A stretch of DNA of 64,000 nt from Flavobacteriales bacterium (GTDB taxonomy: Bacteria > Bacteroidota > Bacteroidia > Flavobacteriales_E > Vicingaceae), in contig PALM01000046.1 of the NCBI GenBank assembly GCA_002706365.1, positions 1 to 64,000 on the forward strand. Direction: 5' to 3'. Of this stretch, positions 52,976 through 62,782 are shown piece by piece; within the stretch, counting starts at the first letter, position 1, and each line of letters opens with the position of its first letter. Position numbers and translations under genes: made by a program. Below the pieces are notes generated by a model. It worked only from the letters and a program-made list of their open reading frames with translations, was not told the origin of the DNA and searched no databases.

Positions 52976-55852
52976 ATGACTTCATCGCCTTTTAGCAGCA
53001 GACACATTGGTCTATCAGAAGAAGATATCAAGGAAGCCCTAAAAACCATTGGAGAGGATAGTATTGAATCGCTTATTGCGAAAACGATTCCACAATCAAT
53101 TCGTTTGAAAGAGCCTTTGAAATTGGAAGCTCCTTATAGTGAGTATCAGTACTTGAATAGGATCAAGGAGATTGCTCATAAGAATCAAGTATTCAAGAGT
53201 TATATTGGTTTAGGTTATTACAACACCAAAGTGCCTTCTGTGATTCAGAGAAACATTTTTGAGAATCCGGGATGGTATACTGCGTACACTCCTTATCAGG
53301 CAGAGATTGCACAAGGTAGATTAGAGGCCTTGTTGAACTTCCAGACCATGGTTACCGATCTAACAGCTATGGATATTGCCAATGCTTCCCTTTTGGATGA
53401 AGCTACCGCCGTTGCTGAAGGTATGAGTATGATGTTGGCATCTCGTTCACGCGAGATGAAGAAAGCAGGAGTAAATAAATTCTTTGTGGCTAGCGATTGC
53501 TTTCCACAGACTCTAGATGTCTTAAAAACTAGAAGTAAGCCAATAGGAGTTGAATTGATCATCGCCGATCCTGAAACTTATGATTTTAGCGATGATTTCT
53601 TCGGCGTATTCTTGCAGTATCCTAATGTGAATGGAAAGGTTTACGATTATTCCAACTTTATTGAAAAGGCGCATGAAAAAGGAGCCTTGGTTGGTGTAGC
53701 TGCCGACTTAATGAGTTTGGCTATGCTGAAGCCTCCTGGAGAATGGGGTGCAGATGTAGTTTGTGGAACCACTCAAAGATTCGGTATTCCAATGGGCTTT
53801 GGCGGTCCACATGCAGCCTACTTTGCAACTAGAGATGCCTTTAAAAGGAATGTTCCGGGAAGGATTATTGGCTTGTCGGTAGATGCAGATGGAAAAGCTG
53901 CTTTGAGAATGGCACTGCAAACAAGAGAGCAGCACATTAAAAGAGATAGAGCCACTTCTAATATCTGTACTGCTCAGGTACTATTAGCTGTTATGGCTGG
54001 AATGTATGCGGTTTATCACGGTAAGGATGGTATAAGCAGAATTTCTAGAGGAATTCACGCATATACTCATCAATTACATCTGGCAGTTGAAAGTTTGGGC
54101 TATGAGGTGAAGGAAGATCAGTATTTTGATACTCTTCATATAGGATTAGATGGCAAGGCCGATGAGATCATGGAGTTTGCCAGAGAGAGAATGATCAACT
54201 TTAGAAAGGTTGATGATAATTCTATTTGTGTGAGTTTGAATGAGTCGGTTGAATTGCATGAGCTTAATAATCTCATCAATTTATTTGCTGATTTCAAAAA
54301 GAAAGAAATCTCAGAAGTAGAGAAAGTAACTGAAGAGAGTCCGCTGAAGCAGGAAGTATTGCGCTCAAGTAGCTTCCTCACACATCCGGTATTCAATAGA
54401 TATCAGACAGAGACTGAAATGATGCGCTATATCAAGCGTTTAGAGAATAAAGACTTCTCATTGGTTCACGGTATGATTCCATTGGGATCATGTACCATGA
54501 AGTTGAATGCAGCTACTGAACTAATGCCATTGAGTTGGCCTGAGTTTGGCAATATTCACCCATTTGCCCCTAAGGAACAGGTGAGTGGATACTATGAAAT
54601 GATCAATGAGCTTGAGAGGGATCTTTCAGAAATTACGGGTTTCCACAAAGTTTCATTGCAGCCAAATTCCGGAGCACAAGGAGAGTACGCCGGATTAATG
54701 GTGATTCGAGCGTATCATGAGCACAATGGGGATGAGCATAGAAATATTGCTTTGATCCCTTCATCGGCTCATGGAACCAATCCAGCTTCAGCTGTAATGG
54801 CGGGAATGGATGTAGTGGTAGTAAAATGTGATGAGGCAGGTAATATCGATCTAGAGGACCTTGAACAAAAGGCCAATGAGCACAGCGAGAATCTTGCTGC
54901 TTTAATGATCACTTACCCTTCTACTCATGGAGTATTCGAAGAAGATGTAGTGAAGATCACCCAGATCATTCATCAGCATGGCGGACAAGTATATATGGAT
55001 GGAGCGAATATGAATGCGCAGGTTGGATTGACGAATCCTGCGAACATTGGAGCTGATGTTTGTCACTTGAATCTGCATAAGACCTTTGCCATTCCTCATG
55101 GAGGTGGCGGACCTGGAATGGGACCTATTGGGGTAGCAGAGCATCTTGCACCTTTCTTGCCATCCAATCCAATTGTGAAGACAGGTGGAGATCATGCGAT
55201 CACATCTATTTCAGCAGCTCCATTTGGAAGCTCACTTGTCTTGATCATTTCGCATGCCTACATTAAAATGCTTGGCGAAGAAGGATTGAGAAAATCGACT
55301 GAGACAGCGATCTTAAGTGCCAATTATATCAAGAAGAGACTGGAAGGTAACTATAATATACTCTATCAAGGGAAGAATAATACGGTGGCTCACGAGATGA
55401 TCCTCGATTGTCGTCATTTCAAACAAGATATTGGCATTGAAGTAGTGGATATTGCCAAGAGATTGATCGATTATGGATTTCACGCTCCAACGGTTTCTTT
55501 CCCAGTAAATGACACATTGATGGTAGAGCCAACGGAAAGTGAAAGCTTGGTGGAGTTGGATCGATTCATCGATGCCATGTTGAAGATCAGAGAAGAGATT
55601 GGTGAAATAGAGTCTGGGGAGTCTGATAGACAGAACAATGTGTTGAAGAATGCACCTCATACAGAGCTCTTGATAACTGCCGATGAGTGGAATTTGCCTT
55701 ACAGTAGAAAGAAGGCCGCTTATCCATTAGATTCAATTATGGGTAATAAGTTCTGGGCTGCAGTAAGAAGGGTCGATAATGCGTTTGGCGACAGAAATCT
55801 CATTTGTAGCTGTCCGCCTATCTCCGAATATGAGACAGCAGACTTGGGATAA
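52976..55852 (+). CDS. gcvP: Glycine dehydrogenase (decarboxylating), P protein of glycine cleavage, fused type
   Basis: 958 residues, both P1 and P2 halves in one chain. N-terminal FSSRHIGLSEEDIKEALKTI and the phrase FKSYIGLGYYNTKVPSVI mark the P1 half. The second half has MIPLGSCTMKLNAATELMPL, LQPNSGAQGEYAGLMVIRAY and the PLP-lysine loop CHLNLHKTFAIPHGGGGPGM. It decarboxylates glycine and loads the aminomethyl group on GcvH. Confidence 0.97.
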   Translation: MTSSPFSSRHIGLSEEDIKEALKTIGEDSIESLIAKTIPQSIRLKEPLKLEAPYSEYQYLNRIKEIAHKNQVFKSYIGLGYYNTKVPSVIQRNIFENPGWYTAYTPYQAEIAQGRLEALLNFQTMVTDLTAMDIANASLLDEATAVAEGMSMMLASRSREMKKAGVNKFFVASDCFPQTLDVLKTRSKPIGVELIIADPETYDFSDDFFGVFLQYPNVNGKVYDYSNFIEKAHEKGALVGVAADLMSLAMLKPPGEWGADVVCGTTQRFGIPMGFGGPHAAYFATRDAFKRNVPGRIIGLSVDADGKAALRMALQTREQHIKRDRATSNICTAQVLLAVMAGMYAVYHGKDGISRISRGIHAYTHQLHLAVESLGYEVKEDQYFDTLHIGLDGKADEIMEFARERMINFRKVDDNSICVSLNESVELHELNNLINLFADFKKKEISEVEKVTEESPLKQEVLRSSSFLTHPVFNRYQTETEMMRYIKRLENKDFSLVHGMIPLGSCTMKLNAATELMPLSWPEFGNIHPFAPKEQVSGYYEMINELERDLSEITGFHKVSLQPNSGAQGEYAGLMVIRAYHEHNGDEHRNIALIPSSAHGTNPASAVMAGMDVVVVKCDEAGNIDLEDLEQKANEHSENLAALMITYPSTHGVFEEDVVKITQIIHQHGGQVYMDGANMNAQVGLTNPANIGADVCHLNLHKTFAIPHGGGGPGMGPIGVAEHLAPFLPSNPIVKTGGDHAITSISAAPFGSSLVLIISHAYIKMLGEEGLRKSTETAILSANYIKKRLEGNYNILYQGKNNTVAHEMILDCRHFKQDIGIEVVDIAKRLIDYGFHAPTVSFPVNDTLMVEPTESESLVELDRFIDAMLKIREEIGEIESGESDRQNNVLKNAPHTELLITADEWNLPYSRKKAAYPLDSIMGNKFWAAVRRVDNAFGDRNLICSCPPISEYETADLG

Positions 55853-55955
55853 ACAAATTTTCTAGGTTAATTATTCTTTAAATTATTTTCAGAATTTTAA
55901 CATTATGCTTATTTTTATAAGCTGATAACAAATTGTTTAACTAAAATTTTTTACA

Positions 55956-57929
55956 ATGAAGAAGAATTACGCCTTACTTACGGGTCTAATTTTGATGTCA
56001 TCTGTTGGTTTTTCTCAGAGCTTGATCGGCAATGCCCAAGCAGAAGAAGGAACCCCAAGATTGACTCAAGGAGTTAAAGCGCCATTGGCGAAAAAGACTC
56101 CACAAAAAGCATTCCGTGACACCATTTTATATGAAGATTTTGCTGGTGCACTTCCTGCTGGATGGACAGTATCAAATAATGCTAGTAACGGTAATGACTG
56201 GGTATGGGCTGCTGGTGCGACTGCTCCAGGTGGACAGTACTCAACAAACACCGCTGCTTTAAGCTCAACATCATCAGCTAACGGTTATATGATGTTGCCT
56301 GCTGACTTTTACAATACTCCATTCCCTCCGGGTGGACCAATAGGGATGGATACATGGTTTTCATCTCCATCATTTTCTATGAACCCGGTTGTGAACTCAG
56401 TAATCATCAAGTTTGAGCACTCTCAGCGTTACTGCTGTAACGCAGCTAATGATCTGGTATTGGAAGTTAGTTCTGATAACATCAACTGGACTACGTTTGA
56501 TGCAACTGGAGGAAGATCTCCAAACACTGCAACTCCAAACGGAGAAGAGTTGACTATTAATGTTTCTGCTGTTTTGGCTAACCAAACAACAGGATATTTG
56601 AGATTCAGATCAACTGGTAACTCTCACTACTACTGGATGATTGATGATATCTTGGTTTACCAAGGTCCAGGAAACTCATTTGAGTTAGAGAACTTCGATA
56701 TTGCGTTTAACCCAACATTCGATATTCGCCCAATTTATACTATCATCCCTCAGTCTAACATGCCGCCGGCAACTTACACTGGTTTCACTTGGAACTACGG
56801 TGGATTCGATCAAACTAATTCTACATTTAATGTAGATGCGATCATGGATTCTGCTATTGGTGGTGGTGCAGGAACAGGATTGGCTTATTCAGCTTCTACT
56901 GGTTTCGGTACAGTTCTTTCACTTGAAAGAGATACTGTATCTGTTACTGCTCCATTCTTTACGTTTGCTCCAGGATGGTACAGACAAAGAATGTATATTA
57001 CTAGTGATTCAGTTAGTCAACTTCCTGCAATTGCAGAAGATAACTACACACTAGCAATCACATTGGATTCTACTATCGCATTGGATAATGGTGAAGCTGC
57101 ATTCGCAAGTAATGCTACTGCAGGACCTCCAGGTTACGTAGGTGGTGGAAATGATGGTGACAGAATCGGTGTATTGATGATCATCGACTCTACACTTAAT
57201 CCTAATGGTGTAATGGCTACTTCTGTTAGCTATTGGATGCCAAGAGTTCGTCAAACTGAACTTCACGGTCTTCAAATCTCACCAAGAGTATGGCCTTTCC
57301 ACGAGGATTCAGCTTCTCTTCAGAATGCTGTTCGTCCAGCAGTGGCTCAGTCGCCATTCTCAATCACTCTTGATACTTGTAACGCAACTTGTCCTGGTAC
57401 ATCTACTGTTGGACAGTGGATCACAGTTCCATTCTTCCCTCCAACAATGCTTACTCCAGGTGCTTACCTATTTGGTCTTGAGCAAACTGGTGGTGCTGCT
57501 AATGGTAAGGAGCTTTGGGCTGGTAGAGACGTTGCTCAAGAGAGCATTGCTCCAGTTTTCTCTAACATTCAGTTCATCAACGAAGCTGGTAACGGTAGAT
57601 GGATTTCTAACCTAGTTATTACTGGTATCCGTTTCAACGGACAGTTCGCTGTTGGAATTGAAGATCAAGCAGAGGAAGCTAAGGTAGATTTCAATGTGTA
57701 TCCTAACCCTAACAATGGTTTGTTCACAATGAAAGTATCTAGCAATGTTGCTACAACTTATACTATGAACGTAAGAAACATGGTAGGTCAAACAGTAATG
57801 TCTGAGGCTATCAACGTTAATGGTAACACAGTGAAGCAAATGGATCTTACTTCATTCGACAAAGGAGTTTATTTTGTAACTCTTGAGAACGGAGAAGACA
57901 GACTAGTAAGAAAAGTAGTTGTGAAGTAA
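55956..57929 (+). CDS. Type IX secretion cargo protein, tandem paralogue 1
   Basis: 657 residues. Signal peptide, then a cleaved-adhesin (choice-of-anchor J, jelly-roll) domain: DTILYEDFAGALPAGWTVSN, NGYMMLPADFY and YYWMIDDILVYQ. A vicinal cysteine pair C160-C161 stands in SQRYCCNAANDLVLEVS. A second beta region has GPPGYVGGGNDGDRIGV and DTCNATCPGTSTVGQW. The C-terminal sorting domain is FNVYPNPNNGLFTMKVSSN up to RKVVVK. The codons look more uniform (AAC, GGT) than in paralogues 2 and 3, hinting at strong expression. It has its own terminator. Confidence 0.9.
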   Translation: MKKNYALLTGLILMSSVGFSQSLIGNAQAEEGTPRLTQGVKAPLAKKTPQKAFRDTILYEDFAGALPAGWTVSNNASNGNDWVWAAGATAPGGQYSTNTAALSSTSSANGYMMLPADFYNTPFPPGGPIGMDTWFSSPSFSMNPVVNSVIIKFEHSQRYCCNAANDLVLEVSSDNINWTTFDATGGRSPNTATPNGEELTINVSAVLANQTTGYLRFRSTGNSHYYWMIDDILVYQGPGNSFELENFDIAFNPTFDIRPIYTIIPQSNMPPATYTGFTWNYGGFDQTNSTFNVDAIMDSAIGGGAGTGLAYSASTGFGTVLSLERDTVSVTAPFFTFAPGWYRQRMYITSDSVSQLPAIAEDNYTLAITLDSTIALDNGEAAFASNATAGPPGYVGGGNDGDRIGVLMIIDSTLNPNGVMATSVSYWMPRVRQTELHGLQISPRVWPFHEDSASLQNAVRPAVAQSPFSITLDTCNATCPGTSTVGQWITVPFFPPTMLTPGAYLFGLEQTGGAANGKELWAGRDVAQESIAPVFSNIQFINEAGNGRWISNLVITGIRFNGQFAVGIEDQAEEAKVDFNVYPNPNNGLFTMKVSSNVATTYTMNVRNMVGQTVMSEAINVNGNTVKQMDLTSFDKGVYFVTLENGEDRLVRKVVVK

Positions 57930-57955
57930 TTCACACTCACTAGATAAATAAAGGA

Positions 57956-57983
57956 CCCCTTGGCATCGCCAAGGGGTTTTTTT
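57956..57983 (+). terminator. Rho-independent terminator after paralogue 1
   Basis: CCCCTTGGC-ATC-GCCAAGGGG followed by seven T. A 9-bp GC-rich stem with a three-base loop. Confidence 0.93.
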
Positions 57984-58041
57984 ATGCCTATTTTTTAGTA
58001 GGAATAGTTGAAACAATATGAAATCATAAAAAATGCTTAAT

Positions 58042-58058
58042 TTTTTACAGCTGTTTAA
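58042..58058 (+). promoter_or_regulatory. Leader motif TTTTTACAGCTGTTTAA before paralogue 2
   Basis: One base different from the motif at 9375-9391 before actA. The GTTTAACTAA that ends it is also found before paralogue 1 (55934-55943). Paralogue 3 lacks it. Confidence 0.35.
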
Positions 58059-58073
58059 CTAATTCCATTCACT

Positions 58074-60008
58074 ATGAAGAATAGCTACCTCTTCAGCCTG
58101 CTGCTTATATTTTTTGCACTTCCGGCCTTTTCTCAATTTGCAAATTCAAATGTAGCAGAGCCTATTCTGCGAGTACAAGAAGATAGTCCAATAGCTAAGA
58201 AACATACTTCAAAAGCCTATTTAGATACTATTCTTTACGAAGATTTTGATGGATCTATTCCCACAGGATGGACTGTTTCAAATCCCGCCAATAATGGCAA
58301 TGATTGGATTTGGGTAGCAGGGAATACACCTCCAGGTGGACAGTATTCAACAACTGCTTTACCACTGAATTCAACTTCAGCAGCCAATGGCTATATGATG
58401 TTGCCTTCCGACTTCTATAACACACCTTTTCCACCGAATGGCCCTGTGGCAATGAATACTTGGTTTACCTCTTCGGCATTTTCTATACCCTCAGGTGCAG
58501 GATCCATTCTTGTGAAGTACGAGCATTCTATACGCTATTGTTGTAGTTCAACAAACGACCTGGTGTTAGAAGTAAGCACTGATAGTATAAATTGGGTGAC
58601 ATTTGAAGCCAATGGATTCCGAAATCCTTCGACAGCTAGCCCTAATGGAGAAGTTATGGAGATCAATGTGTCTTCTGTTTTGGGAAATCAGACAAGTGGA
58701 TATTTGCGATTTAGATCTACTGGGAATGTCAGTTTTTATTGGATGATCGATGATATTTTAGTCTTTGAAGGACCGCGCAACAATATGCGATTAACAGATT
58801 TTGAGATCGATTTTCATTCTGCTGATCCAATTTCACCCATCTACACCATTATTCCTCAGGCTTTGTTAACTCCAGTAAGCTATAGCGGGATCACTTTAAA
58901 CAATGGTGGAAATACCCAAACCAATGTAGAATTTAAATTGGATGTCTTTATGGACTCAACTATTGGAGGTGGTCCAGGAACTGGAATCGTACATGCAGAT
59001 AGCGACCCCATAGGCACAGTATTGACTCGCGAAATAGATACGTCTTTAATAGCTAATTCATTCTATACTTTCAATCCTGGATGGTATAGAAGTAGGATAT
59101 ATGTTAGCTCTGATTCAGTAAATCAGTTACCACAGTCCGCTGAAGCAAATTATACTTTGGCAGTTACTCAAGATAGTGTGGTGGCATTGGATGGAGGAGC
59201 TGCAGCATTTGGGAATGCCACCTTGGGGCCTGCTGGATATGTTGGTGGTGGAAACATAGGCGATCGTATAACAGCAGCGGTAATAATAGGGCCTAATGTG
59301 TCAAATGTGACAGCTACATCAGTAAGTTATTGGGTACCGAGAAATCGTCCTGAAGTAGATGATTTAGCACTTGTGCCAAAACTTTATTCCTTTAACCCTA
59401 ATGTATCTACTTTAGACTCTGCACTAACAGAGATTCCTACAACCGCATCTGCAGTGGTAATTGATACTTGTACTGCTTGTCCAAACCCAATGGTTGGTGA
59501 GTGGGTTACTTTGCCTTTTAGTAGTCCCGTAAATTTAAACCCTGGAGCATATTATTTCGGTATTGAACAAACAGGAGGAGCTTCTAGTGAATTGTGGTTA
59601 GGTTGGGACATTAACCAACAACTCATTGCCAGAACCTTCTCTAACATCATGTTTCTCAATGAGCCTGGAAATGCAAGGTGGATAAGTAATCACGTAATTA
59701 CAGGTCTTCGCTTGAATGTGAATTATCCTGTTGGTATTGAGGAAAGCAATTCAATTGAAGCTTCAGATCTAAAGATCATGCCCAATCCAAATACAGGCAT
59801 TTTTACGATCAGTCTTGAGAATCAATCAAGAGGGTCATATCAGCTCAAGATCAACAATAGTATTGGACAAGCTGTGCTTTCAGAAACCATTAATGTAAAT
59901 GGTGATTTTGTAAAACAGTTGGACTTAACAGCCTTTGATAAGGGAATCTACTTTATTTCAATTGAGAATGGAGAGGAGAGACTAGTGAAGAAAGTAGTTG
60001 TAAAATAG
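58074..60008 (+). CDS. Type IX secretion cargo protein, tandem paralogue 2
   Basis: 644 residues with the same architecture as its upstream neighbour: signal peptide ending ALPAFSQ, jelly-roll DTILYEDFDGSIPTGWTVSN, vicinal pair C156-C157 in SIRYCCSSTNDLVLEVS, second beta region with GPAGYVGGGNIGDRI and DTCTACPNP, sorting domain MPNPNTGIFTISLEN to KKVVVK. By eye it is closer to paralogue 1 than to 3 in the first domain, while the sorting domain is closer to 3. It has its own leader after the terminator of paralogue 1, and only 37 bases separate it from paralogue 3. Confidence 0.9.
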   Translation: MKNSYLFSLLLIFFALPAFSQFANSNVAEPILRVQEDSPIAKKHTSKAYLDTILYEDFDGSIPTGWTVSNPANNGNDWIWVAGNTPPGGQYSTTALPLNSTSAANGYMMLPSDFYNTPFPPNGPVAMNTWFTSSAFSIPSGAGSILVKYEHSIRYCCSSTNDLVLEVSTDSINWVTFEANGFRNPSTASPNGEVMEINVSSVLGNQTSGYLRFRSTGNVSFYWMIDDILVFEGPRNNMRLTDFEIDFHSADPISPIYTIIPQALLTPVSYSGITLNNGGNTQTNVEFKLDVFMDSTIGGGPGTGIVHADSDPIGTVLTREIDTSLIANSFYTFNPGWYRSRIYVSSDSVNQLPQSAEANYTLAVTQDSVVALDGGAAAFGNATLGPAGYVGGGNIGDRITAAVIIGPNVSNVTATSVSYWVPRNRPEVDDLALVPKLYSFNPNVSTLDSALTEIPTTASAVVIDTCTACPNPMVGEWVTLPFSSPVNLNPGAYYFGIEQTGGASSELWLGWDINQQLIARTFSNIMFLNEPGNARWISNHVITGLRLNVNYPVGIEESNSIEASDLKIMPNPNTGIFTISLENQSRGSYQLKINNSIGQAVLSETINVNGDFVKQLDLTAFDKGIYFISIENGEERLVKKVVVK

Positions 60009-60045
60009 AATCTATCAATTTCATTATTGACCAAATTATTACCAT

Positions 60046-62016
60046 ATGAAGAAACTTTACTTACTACCTATTGCCATATTATTTTTTTTCGGATCGTTTT
60101 CGCAATCCATTCAGGATACGCAGTTGAACCATCCTTATATGGGAAGCGAACTTAATTCAAACTCTAAAAGGCCTACACAGAAAGCATATTTGGACACCCT
60201 TTTCTATGAGGATTTCGATAGTTTGTCTGCTTTGAATTGGACGATAGTGAACTCGTCAACTGGCGGCCCATTTGGGCCTGCTGCTGAGCCATGGAAATGG
60301 GTGCCGGCAGGAAGCAGACCTGGGCCATTAGCTCCCACTGCTGGACCCTTGCAGTCAACGTCTAGTATGAATGGATATATGTATTTAGCTCCTGATTCAA
60401 CAGTGACTTTTGTTCCTACTCCTTTTGACACATATTTTACATCGAATGCAATTTCAATAAACCCATCTGTTGCATCGGTTATAGTGAGATTTGAGCAATC
60501 ACAACTATATTGTTGTGGTGGCAACAATGATCTCCTTTTAGAAGTTAGTACGGATAGTTTTAGCTGGACAAGCTTTGATGCAACTAATGGTCGGAACCCA
60601 AGCATCATCTCACCAAATGCAGAAGTCCTAGAAATAAATGTTTCTTCTGTCTTAGCGAATGCCACAACTGCCTATGTCCGTTTTCGAGCTACTGGAATGG
60701 TTGCTTACTATTGGATGATTGATGATTTGCTGATCTATGAAGGTCCTTCAAATAACATGCAATTGAAGGATGTTGACTTGAGTTTTAAAAACTCTAATTT
60801 TTCCTCAGTTGTGGATCCGGTGTATACAATAATTCCCAATGCTTTATTCAATAGCCTCAATTTTATAGGCTACACCTTTAACTATGGAGCAAATCCGCAA
60901 ACTAATGTAAGTTTTAATACAAGTGTTTTTATGGATTCTACCGTAAATGGGAATCCAGGTTCAGGACTTGTTTACTCAAGTAGCAGTCTCATAGGGACAG
61001 TTCAAAGCTTGGAAGCTGATACTGTAACTATTAGTCCCTCTTTTCAATCAACTAGCTCTAATCCAACTGCTCCTGGTTATTATCGTGCAGTAATGTCGGT
61101 TTCTTCAGACTCTATTAATCAACAAGCAAATAGTGCAAAGATGGAGTATGAATTTTTACTCAGTTCTGCATCAGATACCGTGATCGCCTTGGATCGTGGA
61201 GCTGCATTTTTTACTCAGATTTCTGGGCCTGCAGCATATGTTGGAGGGGGAAATGATGGTGATGTAATTGGAGTTGCACTGAATATTGACTCGGCCACTT
61301 CCTTTAGTTTGCTTGCAACTTCCTTATCGTATTGGGTGCCAAACTACGGTACATCTGCAAGTTGGACTCAAACATTATCGCCAAGGATTTGGAGAGTTAA
61401 TCCCGCTGCAACATCATTGAATACTTTACCTACTCCATATGCTCAATCATCTGCATCGATTTCAATAAATCCTATTAATAATCCTGCTATATTGGGGACT
61501 TGGGTTACAGTTCCTTTCTTTCCGCCTGCTGCTCTTAATCCTGGTGAGTCCTATTATTTTGGAATTGAGCAAACTGGAGGTGCCGCAAGTGGAGCAGAAT
61601 TGTGGGCTGGGAGAGATGTCGGACAAGAAAAGTACAATAATGTATTCTCCAATGTGTTCTTTTTAAATGAACCTGCAAATGGAAGATGGATTGCTACTGA
61701 TGAGATCCTAGGAGTTCGTTTGAATGTTCAACTGACTGTTGGTGTTGAGGAATCTTCTTCCTCTGAGAGTTCAGCTTTTAGAATCATGCCCAACCCAAAT
61801 ACCGGTTTGTTTCGCATAAGTCTAATGAACCAAGTAAAAGGCAACTATAATCTCAAGGTGTTCAATAACCTTGGACAAACTGTGCTTGCAGAGTCAATAA
61901 ATGTGAACGGTGAATTCACCAAACAAATCGACTTATCATCCTTTGATAAGGGAATCTACTTTATTTCAATTGAGAATGGAGAAAGCCGAATGGTGGAGAA
62001 GGTGGTAGTGAAGTAG
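60046..62016 (+). CDS. Type IX secretion cargo protein, tandem paralogue 3
   Basis: 656 residues. Signal peptide ending FGSFSQ; jelly-roll DTLFYEDFDSLSALNWTIVN; vicinal pair C156-C157 in SQLYCCGGNNDLLLEVS; GPAAYVGGGNDGDVIGV; sorting domain MPNPNTGLFRISLMN to EKVVVK. The second Cys cluster of paralogues 1 and 2 (DTC-x-CP) is missing and reads SINPINNPAILGTW. The gene probably shares a transcript with paralogue 2. It ends two bases before the convergent mlaF. Confidence 0.9.
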   Translation: MKKLYLLPIAILFFFGSFSQSIQDTQLNHPYMGSELNSNSKRPTQKAYLDTLFYEDFDSLSALNWTIVNSSTGGPFGPAAEPWKWVPAGSRPGPLAPTAGPLQSTSSMNGYMYLAPDSTVTFVPTPFDTYFTSNAISINPSVASVIVRFEQSQLYCCGGNNDLLLEVSTDSFSWTSFDATNGRNPSIISPNAEVLEINVSSVLANATTAYVRFRATGMVAYYWMIDDLLIYEGPSNNMQLKDVDLSFKNSNFSSVVDPVYTIIPNALFNSLNFIGYTFNYGANPQTNVSFNTSVFMDSTVNGNPGSGLVYSSSSLIGTVQSLEADTVTISPSFQSTSSNPTAPGYYRAVMSVSSDSINQQANSAKMEYEFLLSSASDTVIALDRGAAFFTQISGPAAYVGGGNDGDVIGVALNIDSATSFSLLATSLSYWVPNYGTSASWTQTLSPRIWRVNPAATSLNTLPTPYAQSSASISINPINNPAILGTWVTVPFFPPAALNPGESYYFGIEQTGGAASGAELWAGRDVGQEKYNNVFSNVFFLNEPANGRWIATDEILGVRLNVQLTVGVEESSSSESSAFRIMPNPNTGLFRISLMNQVKGNYNLKVFNNLGQTVLAESINVNGEFTKQIDLSSFDKGIYFISIENGESRMVEKVVVK

Positions 62017-62018
62017 AG

Positions 62019-62777
62019 CTACTTGGTATGCACTTTTCGCAGCTGTTTCATAAGATCCGAGGCAAATACTAGATCGGCGAGTTCCTTACTTGTGGTGCTG
62101 TAGATATTGTCTTTAGTGCCTTCCCATTCATTTTTGCCTTTGTAGATAAAAAGTACTTTATCCCCAATCTCCAATACAGAGTTCATATCGTGAGTGATCA
62201 CGATGGTAGTGATCTGATTTTCATAAGTGATCTCCTGGATCAGATTGTCGATTAATACCGCTGTAGCCGGATCCAAACCTGAATTTGGTTCATCGCAAAA
62301 GAGATATTTTGGATTTAATGAAATGGCTCTAGCAATACCAACTCGCTTCTGCATACCACCGCTGATCTCTCCAGGGTATTTGTCCTCTGCATTGATCAGA
62401 TTCACCCTTTTAAGGCATTCATTCACTCGATCATCCATTTCCTCATTGCTCATCTTAGAATGCATCTGAAGAGGGAATTTTACATTCTCAGCCACTGTCA
62501 TGGAATCGAATAATGCACCTCCCTGAAATAGCATGCCTATTTCTTTACGAACTTCCTTTCTTTCATCAAGACTCATGGCTGTGAAATCTTGTCCATCGTA
62601 GATCACTGAACCACTATCTGGTTCAATGAGGCCAACAGTGCATTTAGTCAAGACCGATTTACCACTTCCACTTGCACCAATGATCAGATTGGTCTTACCA
62701 CGTTCATAATTGATGCTGATGTTGTCAATTACTTTATGATCACCGAAAGATTTGGATATGTTCTTTAATTCTATCAT
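62019..62777 (-). CDS. mlaF: MlaF-like ABC transporter ATP-binding protein
   Basis: 252 residues. Walker A IIGASGSGKSVLTK (GASGSGKS at 34-41), signature YPGEISGGMQKRVGIARAI, Walker B KYLFCDEPNSGLDP and the switch TTIVITHDMNSVLEIGD. The SGGM form of the signature is typical of the Mla/Ttg2 group. With MlaE it moves phospholipids between the membranes. It starts five bases after mlaE. The MCE protein MlaD is not in the window. Confidence 0.93.
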   Translation of the reverse strand: MIELKNISKSFGDHKVIDNISINYERGKTNLIIGASGSGKSVLTKCTVGLIEPDSGSVIYDGQDFTAMSLDERKEVRKEIGMLFQGGALFDSMTVAENVKFPLQMHSKMSNEEMDDRVNECLKRVNLINAEDKYPGEISGGMQKRVGIARAISLNPKYLFCDEPNSGLDPATAVLIDNLIQEITYENQITTIVITHDMNSVLEIGDKVLFIYKGKNEWEGTKDNIYSTTSKELADLVFASDLMKQLRKVHTK

Positions 62778-62782
62778 GCTAA

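Noticed and set aside
55853-55955. Possible glycine riboswitch near gcvP
   Set aside because: The spacers before and after gcvP are short and AT-rich, with no tandem aptamer-like G-rich stems.
60204-60665. 153-codon open frame on the minus strand within tandem paralogue 3
   Set aside because: Shadow of a real secreted-protein gene; composition is not protein-like and no start or neighbours support it.
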